Below are positions 30,632 to 36,142 of a stretch of DNA of 36,142 nt, piece after piece. A model generated the notes under the pieces. The model was not told where the DNA came from. It did no database searches and saw only the letters and a program-made list of their open reading frames with translations. The stretch lies in IMG/VR virus record IMGVR_UViG_3300009104_000059, positions 1 to 36,142 of that record; one strand, written 5' to 3'. The translations under genes and the position numbers were made by a program. Every line of letters starts with the position of its first letter. Within the stretch, counting starts at the first letter, position 1. The DNA comes from a virus.

Positions 30632-31609
30632 ATGACTGAAAATAATCCAATATCTAGACCAAAAGCATTTTTTTTAAATGGGGGAATGGGCAGAATAATT
30701 TGTGCCATCCCTGCCCTTGAAAAATACTATAATGAATCTAACGATAAAGATTTTATTATAGTAATAGAAGGTATCCAAAATATCTTAGATGGTCATCCAA
30801 CATTAGATTCTAAAACATTTGACTATGGTCATAAAAATTTATTCCACACTAAACTTGTAAAAATGGATGTGATAAGTTTAGAGCCATATAGAGTATGGGA
30901 ATACTATAATCAAAAATGTAATATAACTCAAGCATTTGATATTTTAATTAATAACAAAGGCGTTAGAGAATTATCAGCACCTACAATTAATCTAAGTCAA
31001 GAAGAATTACTTGCAGGGAAAAAAGCAGTTAAAGAAATTAAAGATAAACTTAAAAAAGAAAAAGTAATTGTTTTACAACCTTTTGGACGAGGCATTCAAC
31101 AAATAGATAATAGTTTTGTAGATAAAACTTGTCGAAGTATGGAATTTAAAAATCTAAAAAGTATAATAAGAAAATTACAAGCACAAGATTATGCAATTAT
31201 ATTAATGGCAGAATTTGGAATTGAATTAAAAGGTGAGAAATATCCAGATGAAGTAGCAATGCCTGAAGGAATTGATTTAAGAAAATGGTTAGCAATTATA
31301 AAAAATTGTGATCATTTTTTAGGTTGTGATAGTGTAGGTCAACATTTAGCCTATATAGGTGGAACAGAAGCAACAGTAATAATTGGTGCAACGTTCCCAG
31401 TTAATACATCATATCCTAAAACAAAAGGAATTAATATTATAGATATGGGACAAATAGATAGAGAATATGATCCAATAAGAATAACAAACGATGAACAAGT
31501 TAGTAGACATAATGAAAAATTAATGTGGATGTCTGATGAAGTAGAAGATTATGTTGTAAATGTAATATTAGGAAAACAAAAAACTGACGAGGAAGAACTA
31601 AATGAATAA
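30632..31609 (+). CDS. GT9-like glycosyltransferase (copy 1)
   Basis: This 325-aa protein has a GT-B layout like heptosyltransferases. The N-terminal strand-loop is FFLNGGMGRIICAIPALE (13-30), VIVLQPFGRG (about 145-155) begins the second Rossmann half, and CDHFLGCDSVGQHLAYIGG follows, with D233-S-V-G-Q-H238 where GT9 enzymes have D-T/S-G-P-x-H. GATFPVNTSYP closes the site. GT9 enzymes transfer heptose or related sugars from nucleotide donors to lipopolysaccharide. The Pro of the usual GPxH is replaced by Gly, so it is a divergent member. It has a close paralog at 33400 with the same EPYRVWEYY motif and overlaps the carbamoyltransferase by 8 bases. Substrate unknown. Confidence 0.7.
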   Translation: MTENNPISRPKAFFLNGGMGRIICAIPALEKYYNESNDKDFIIVIEGIQNILDGHPTLDSKTFDYGHKNLFHTKLVKMDVISLEPYRVWEYYNQKCNITQAFDILINNKGVRELSAPTINLSQEELLAGKKAVKEIKDKLKKEKVIVLQPFGRGIQQIDNSFVDKTCRSMEFKNLKSIIRKLQAQDYAIILMAEFGIELKGEKYPDEVAMPEGIDLRKWLAIIKNCDHFLGCDSVGQHLAYIGGTEATVIIGATFPVNTSYPKTKGINIIDMGQIDREYDPIRITNDEQVSRHNEKLMWMSDEVEDYVVNVILGKQKTDEEELNE

Positions 31610-33413
31610 ATCAGGTTATATTGCGGCAATAGCCAGAGGACATAATGCAGGAATATGTTTATTAAAAGATGGAGAAATTGTTTTTGCAATAGAAGAAGAA
31701 AGATTATCTAGACACAAATACGATGGTGGTCCTTATCGTTCAATGATGGAAGTATTAAAATATACTGACAAAATAGATTATTTAATTGTAGCTCATACAC
31801 AACCATTAGATGATCCTACTACTGGTAAAGTAGATTATACTCATGATGATGTATATACAGGAATAGCAAGAAAATTAGGTTTAATAGATAGAAAAGCAAA
31901 TTTAAAACAACACCCACAAGTAATTGACCTAAGTCATATTCATCATAAGTTACACGCCGGTTGTGCTTTTTATAGATCAGGATTTGATAAAGCCTGTTCG
32001 GTTATTGTTGATGGAGCAGGAACTTTTATGCCTGTTAATAATCAACTTACAGGAGATTTATGGATGTTTGAAATAGAATCTATTTTTGATTGTTCATATC
32101 CTAATAATATAACAACTGTATGGAAACACTACGGTACTGGTTCTGCGTCTCCTGGAGCACATATGACAAAAATGGATTCATCTAAAATGGGAGAACCTGG
32201 TAAAACTCATGAATGTTTATTTTCAGATGTAGCAGGAATTGTTAAAGTTTATGAAGCAGTTACTCAATACTGTGGATTCTCAGCCATTGAAGCAGGAAAA
32301 ACAATGGGATTATTTCCTTATGGAAAACCTAATGATAGAATTCCTCCATTATTTCATAATGAAATAAAATATATGTCTTTATCTAATAGACATTTAATAA
32401 TTCCTACATATCCTAATGCGGCAATAGTAAATGAAGGCATTTATGATTATTTAGATGAAACACCTACAGACAATCCTGATGTTACTAAACTACCTAATAG
32501 AAGAGATTTAGCCTATGCTTGTCAAACAGAAACTCAAGCAGAAGTTTTAAAATTAATTTATAAAGCTGTAGAAATGACAGGTCAAAAAAATGTTGTATTA
32601 TCTGGTGGATATGGATTAAATTGTGTAGCAAATTATTGGTATCTTGAGTCTTTAAGAAAAGATGGAATTAATTTATTTGTTGAACCAGTATCAAATGACG
32701 CCGGAACAGCCATTGGAGCGGCTCTTTTATTTTATTATGGTATGTCAGAAGATATGACAAAAAGACCACTTACTACATTATGTCAAGGTCCAGAAAGAAA
32801 ATATACATTAGAAGAAATAGAAAAATTAGCAAATAAACCTGGTGTTGAATTGATGGACGCAAACGATAAAGATGTAGTTAAATTAATGATAGAAAAAAAT
32901 ATTGTTTCAATGTTTCAAGGAAAATCAGAAAGTGGTCCAAGAGCATTAGGTAACAGAAGTATTTTATTTGATCCTTCATTTAAAGATGGTAAAGATTTTG
33001 TTAATATAGTTAAACGAAGAGAATATTTTAGACCATTTGCAGGATCTATATTACATGAACACGTACACGAATGGTTTGATTTAAGAGGAATGGAAGAAAG
33101 TCCTTATATGATGTATGCTGTAAATTGTCAAGAAGGAATAGCAGAAAAAATTCCTAGTATTATACACGTAGATGGTACTTGTAGAATACAAACAGTTAAA
33201 GAAGAACAAAATCCATTGTATTATAAATTAATTAAAGAGTTTTATAATCAAACAAAAATACCAATTGTGTTTAATACGTCATTTAATTTAGCTGGAGAAC
33301 CACTTGTAGAAACATTAGAAGACGCTATATGGACTCTTGAACAATCTCTTTTAGAATATTTGTATCTTCCAGAATATGGAAAAATGATAAAGGTAAAAAA
33401 TGTTAAGAAATAG
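31602..33413 (+). CDS. Carbamoyltransferase, NodU/CmcH/TobZ family
   Basis: This 603-aa protein matches O-carbamoyltransferases, which move a carbamoyl group from carbamoyl phosphate to a sugar or other hydroxyl through a carbamoyladenylate. The N-terminal Kae1-like domain begins with GHNAGICLLKDG (13-24) and EEERLSRHK (31-39). The histidine cluster H112-I-H-H-K-L-H118 fits the metal-binding site, and IVDGAGTFM follows. VVLSGGYGLNCVANY lies near 325-340. The C-terminal domain shows ESGPRALGNRSILFDP (G445-P-R-A-L-G-N-R-S453), YFRPFAGSIL and IVFNTSFNLAGEPLV. Length is normal for the family. It overlaps both GT9-like neighbours (8 and 14 bases), so the trio is translationally coupled; a carbamoylated surface sugar is the likely product. 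Confidence 0.88.
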   Translation: MNKSGYIAAIARGHNAGICLLKDGEIVFAIEEERLSRHKYDGGPYRSMMEVLKYTDKIDYLIVAHTQPLDDPTTGKVDYTHDDVYTGIARKLGLIDRKANLKQHPQVIDLSHIHHKLHAGCAFYRSGFDKACSVIVDGAGTFMPVNNQLTGDLWMFEIESIFDCSYPNNITTVWKHYGTGSASPGAHMTKMDSSKMGEPGKTHECLFSDVAGIVKVYEAVTQYCGFSAIEAGKTMGLFPYGKPNDRIPPLFHNEIKYMSLSNRHLIIPTYPNAAIVNEGIYDYLDETPTDNPDVTKLPNRRDLAYACQTETQAEVLKLIYKAVEMTGQKNVVLSGGYGLNCVANYWYLESLRKDGINLFVEPVSNDAGTAIGAALLFYYGMSEDMTKRPLTTLCQGPERKYTLEEIEKLANKPGVELMDANDKDVVKLMIEKNIVSMFQGKSESGPRALGNRSILFDPSFKDGKDFVNIVKRREYFRPFAGSILHEHVHEWFDLRGMEESPYMMYAVNCQEGIAEKIPSIIHVDGTCRIQTVKEEQNPLYYKLIKEFYNQTKIPIVFNTSFNLAGEPLVETLEDAIWTLEQSLLEYLYLPEYGKMIKVKNVKK

Positions 33414-34347
33414 TGCTATCTTTTTAAATGGCGGTGCTGGAAGAATGATTAGTTCCATACCTGCATTAGAAAATTTTGAAAAAGAAAATCCTAATGATGA
33501 TTTTGTAATAATTTGTGAAGGTGGAACTGATGTTTTAAAAGGTCATCCAACATTATATTATAAAACATATGACAATTGGCATAAAGGACTTTTTAAAGAA
33601 TTAATAAAAGATAGAAATTGTATTAATCCTGAACCATATAGAGTATGGGAATACTATACTCAAAAATGTAGTCTTGCTCAAGCATATGATATTGCAATTA
33701 ATAATAAAGGTATAAGAGAATTACAAAAACCTACAATAAGATTAAGCAAAGATGAACTATTATATGCTCGAAAAATGTTAACTGAAGTAAAAGAAAAATG
33801 CAAAAAAGATAAAATAATTGTTATTCAACCCTTTGGAAGAGGTGTTAGAAAAGAAGATAAAGATGTAGTTGACATTACCGGCAGAAGTATGGAAACTAAA
33901 AATCTTTATAATATAGTAAGAAAGTTATCTAAAAAATATGCTGTAATGATTATGACAGAAACACCATTAGAATTTAATAAGCATATGTCATCACCTGTAG
34001 CTACACCACAAAACGTACATATTAGAATATGGATGGCTGTAATTAGACAATGTGATCACTTTGTAGGATGTGACAGTGTAGGTGCACATATGGCTTATAC
34101 TTTTGACACAACTACAACATCTATTATAGGATCTACATTTCCTATTAATACATCATTTCCAGATTATGAAAAATTTGATGTCATTGATTTGGGCAAAGAA
34201 GACCGTGTTTATAGCCCTATAAGAATTACTGTAGATGAATTTTCAGACCGTATAAACGAGGGTATTATGGAGATGAATGACCAACAAGAGCAACAAGTTA
34301 TTGCATCTGTCAATAGAATGATAAAACACGGTAAAAATACCCGTTAA
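33400..34347 (+). CDS. GT9-like glycosyltransferase (copy 2)
   Basis: This 315-aa protein is a paralog of the 325-aa protein on the other side of the carbamoyltransferase. Shared segments are FLNGGAGRMISSIPALE, EPYRVWEYYTQKCSLAQAYDI, NNKGIRELQKPTI, IVIQPFGRG and CDHFVGCDSVGAHMAY (D225-S-V-G-A-H230), then GSTFPINTSFP. It begins inside the end of the carbamoyltransferase (14-base overlap). Parts of the DNA are nearly identical to copy 1 (around GAACCATATAGAGTATGGGA), so the duplication is not ancient or is maintained. The two copies may add successive sugars, or the same sugar at two places, with carbamoylation between. Substrate unknown. Confidence 0.7.
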   Translation: MLRNSAIFLNGGAGRMISSIPALENFEKENPNDDFVIICEGGTDVLKGHPTLYYKTYDNWHKGLFKELIKDRNCINPEPYRVWEYYTQKCSLAQAYDIAINNKGIRELQKPTIRLSKDELLYARKMLTEVKEKCKKDKIIVIQPFGRGVRKEDKDVVDITGRSMETKNLYNIVRKLSKKYAVMIMTETPLEFNKHMSSPVATPQNVHIRIWMAVIRQCDHFVGCDSVGAHMAYTFDTTTTSIIGSTFPINTSFPDYEKFDVIDLGKEDRVYSPIRITVDEFSDRINEGIMEMNDQQEQQVIASVNRMIKHGKNTR

Positions 34348-34384
34348 GCCCAATATCTACTTAAACTTTATCCTAATAAAATTG

Positions 34385-34391
34385 GTAAATA
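34385..34391 (+). promoter_or_regulatory. Late-promoter-like box, one mismatch
   Basis: GTAAATA differs from ATAAATA at the first base. It is 22 bases before the ATG at 34414, a spacing like the other late boxes, with AAGAAGGAA as ribosome site. Confidence 0.4.
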
Positions 34392-34413
34392 CACTTAAAG
34401 AAGGAATCTTCAT

Positions 34414-34836
34414 ATGTTTGATGTGTCAAAACTATTTGGAAAAGGCGATAAAAATACGCTATTAATGAAAAATGGGTTAAATTTTTCATATAATGGTCCG
34501 TATGCTACAGTTGTAGAAGGATTAATTTTAGACAGATTTCATGTTGGAACTTTTTGTTCTGCAGAATATACAATATCTATAGACTATGATACTAATAATA
34601 AAGAAATTATTAGAGCACTAGTAGTAGGTAGCCCATCAAATAGTTCTGTAACAATTTACGGAAGATCAAATTTAGGAAATGATTTAGTAAAATTAACTAG
34701 TACAGTTACTAATTCTTATGTAGAATTAAAACTAGATCCTGAACAAAAAACATCAACAACAAAATATGACGGTTCAAAAGCTATTTTCAAAGCAACATAT
34801 TATCAAACAATGAATGCTTTGGTAGGTGGTGCATAA
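34414..34836 (+). CDS. Small structural-type protein (140 aa)
   Basis: The N-terminus is MFDVSKLFGKGDKNTLLM. The rest is beta-rich, with a repeated pattern of short strands (TVVEGLILDRFHVGTFCSAEY, IIRALVVGSPSNSSVTIYGRS, YVELKLDP). No known domain is identified with confidence, but free proteins of this size and start are familiar beside fiber genes in T4-like marine phages. It restarts the structural block after the glycan cassette. A decoration or fiber-base role is inferred from context only. Confidence 0.6.
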   Translation: MFDVSKLFGKGDKNTLLMKNGLNFSYNGPYATVVEGLILDRFHVGTFCSAEYTISIDYDTNNKEIIRALVVGSPSNSSVTIYGRSNLGNDLVKLTSTVTNSYVELKLDPEQKTSTTKYDGSKAIFKATYYQTMNALVGGA

Positions 34837-34855
34837 TATATGAAGTTATATTTTG

Positions 34856-34862
34856 ATAAATA
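34856..34862 (+). promoter_or_regulatory. T4-type late promoter box
   Basis: ATAAATA in the context TTGATAAATATAG is 15 bases before the ATG at 34878. The ribosome site is weak. Confidence 0.65.
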
Positions 34863-34877
34863 TAGAGTATAAAGACT

Positions 34878-36142
34878 ATGGCAGTAAATTATAAACAGTT
34901 TGAAGCAAACTATGGATTTAAGAGTCCAGGATTTACGGTTGACAATCTTGGTAATGTAATAGTAAGAACAATTACTAATACATATACTCCAACTGCGACT
35001 GACTCTATAGATTATACAGTTACAGAATCTACAAATAATTTTAGTATTACAGATAAAGAAAGCAATAATTTAGGATCAAATCCTGTTCTTGATTTAAAAA
35101 GAGGTACAACTTACGTTTTTAGCCTTGATACTACATCTGTTACATTTAATATTTTTGCACCTGATACAAATAATAATTCAGTACCTGGTGAGCTTTATAA
35201 TACTGGGTTATCACATACTACAAGTATTAATGGACAAAATCTTTCAACTGATACATGGACAGTTCAACAAACTTGGCAACAAGAAACAACAGCATATAGT
35301 AGACCTGTAACTGTTGTTGTACCTAATACTGTTGGAACATCCTTAGAAGGTAAACAAATTCCTGTAATTATATCTTTACACAATGCAAATCAATCATCTG
35401 GAAATGCTATTACACATTTAAATTATCTAACAGATAAAATTATAGTTGCTCCTCAAGGTTATAGTAAAGAATGGAATGTTGGATATTCATCTAGTAAAGC
35501 AGATGATATAGCATATCTTGATGCAATAATAGATAAGTTAGCAACTTTTGATAACGTAGATATAAGAGAAATTTCAATTCATGGACAAGGACTTGGTGGT
35601 CAAATGGCACACCAATATGCTTTACAAACAACAAAAACAAATATTAAAAATGTAATTATTGAATCAGCATTATTTAATGAAGATCAATATAGAGAAAATA
35701 CAAACATTTTCTACAAAATGGCTTTATCTAATCTAGGAGATTCAACAGCAGTTTCTTGGACACCTGTAACACCTTTAACTAAATCAAAAGTTGTAATGTT
35801 TCATGGTGAAGAAGATTTAGCGTATCCATTTAATGGAGGAGTTGTAGCAGGCGAAACTATTTTAACAGCGGCAACTACAATATATGGATGGGCAAAAGCC
35901 GTTGGTACTAGTCAAAGTAAATTAACATCTGGAACACTACAAAGTGATGGAGCAAGTTTATATTCTTATAATTCAGGTGCAGTAGCATTATATGGCTATC
36001 CTAATGTAGCACAATCTTGGGAAGGAGCTGTAAAAACAAGCATTCAAACAAAAGTAAATGAAACAGCAACACCTAGTTCATTTTTAGATATTCCTACAGC
36101 TTCAACTGTATCAGGAGCAAGTGCTCAAGCAAAAACTAAAGG
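34878..36142 (+). CDS. Fiber-like protein with degenerate alpha/beta-hydrolase domain (partial, 3' end beyond window)
   Basis: The frame is open from ATG 34878 to the window edge (421 codons). Residues about 45-130 resemble a cupredoxin-like beta domain (NPVLDLKRGTTYVFSLD) without copper ligands. Residues about 158-395 match the LpqC/PHB-depolymerase-type esterase fold: IPVIISLHN, IIVAPQGYSKEWNVG, ISIHGQGLGGQMA, VVMFHGEEDLAYPFNGG and ALYGYPNVAQSWEG. In active members the second to last three read GxSxGG, HGxxDxxxPYxGG and GGGHxWPG. Here the nucleophile Ser is Gly238, Asp313 is kept, and the His position is Gln379, so classical esterase activity is not expected. The domain may now serve as a binding module on a fiber. 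Its late promoter is at 34856. Confidence 0.72.
   Translation, partial: MAVNYKQFEANYGFKSPGFTVDNLGNVIVRTITNTYTPTATDSIDYTVTESTNNFSITDKESNNLGSNPVLDLKRGTTYVFSLDTTSVTFNIFAPDTNNNSVPGELYNTGLSHTTSINGQNLSTDTWTVQQTWQQETTAYSRPVTVVVPNTVGTSLEGKQIPVIISLHNANQSSGNAITHLNYLTDKIIVAPQGYSKEWNVGYSSSKADDIAYLDAIIDKLATFDNVDIREISIHGQGLGGQMAHQYALQTTKTNIKNVIIESALFNEDQYRENTNIFYKMALSNLGDSTAVSWTPVTPLTKSKVVMFHGEEDLAYPFNGGVVAGETILTAATTIYGWAKAVGTSQSKLTSGTLQSDGASLYSYNSGAVALYGYPNVAQSWEGAVKTSIQTKVNETATPSSFLDIPTASTVSGASAQAKTK

Noticed and set aside
31602-33413. tRNA threonylcarbamoyl transferase (TsaD/Kae1)
   Set aside because: The N-terminal fold is shared, but the C-terminal GPRALGNRS domain and total length are those of NodU/CmcH O-carbamoyltransferases.

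Overview
This window looks like a late (virion-structure) region of a T4-like marine myovirus. The most likely host group is SAR11 (a pelagimyophage-like genome), with a T4-like cyanophage relative as the alternative. The basis is an AT-rich sequence with every gene on the + strand, the C-terminus of a gp23-type major capsid protein at the left edge, many T4-type late promoter boxes (ATAAATA) just upstream of structural genes, and long fiber proteins whose modules match those I know from T4-like cyanophages. The host call is inference.

Layout. 1-319: end of the capsid gene and a strong terminator with a UUCG loop. 492-2239: an accessory cassette with a small two-helix membrane protein, a very small hydrophobic reading frame, a 63-residue lipoprotein behind a near-consensus sigma70 promoter, a shortened porphobilinogen synthase (HemB) that keeps its two active-site lysines and cysteine triad, and a small helical protein. 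2319-5276: five small to medium structural proteins. 5317-15043: two long fiber proteins (916 and 1236 aa), a 642-aa fiber ending in a cupredoxin-like domain, and small accessory proteins. 15068-26041: two giant paralogous fibers (1717 and 1923 aa), each starting with eight Trp/Tyr-rich modules and continuing into beta-helix segments. 26079-30551: two small beta proteins, three tandem paralogs with about 30 cysteines each, and a 217-aa protein. 30632-34347: an overlapping trio of GT9-like protein, NodU/CmcH-type carbamoyltransferase and GT9-like protein, probably for making or altering a surface glycan. 34414-36142: a small structural protein and a fiber-like protein, cut by the window edge, that carries an alpha/beta-hydrolase domain with two catalytic residues replaced.

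The genes appear to form a host-recognition island. Fibers and cysteine-rich adhesin candidates would bind the cell, and the glycan cassette could change either the host surface (superinfection exclusion) or the phage's own fibers. The lipoprotein-hemB cassette has its own bacterial-type promoter and looks like a separately expressed metabolic or exclusion module.

The most unexpected window-wide signal is the complete absence, by reading, of GCAGC and GCTGC. All of about 50 Ala-Ala pairs are written with GCG or GCC first, although GCA and GCT are the usual alanine codons here. No tRNA, CRISPR array, integrase, transposase or reverse transcriptase was seen.
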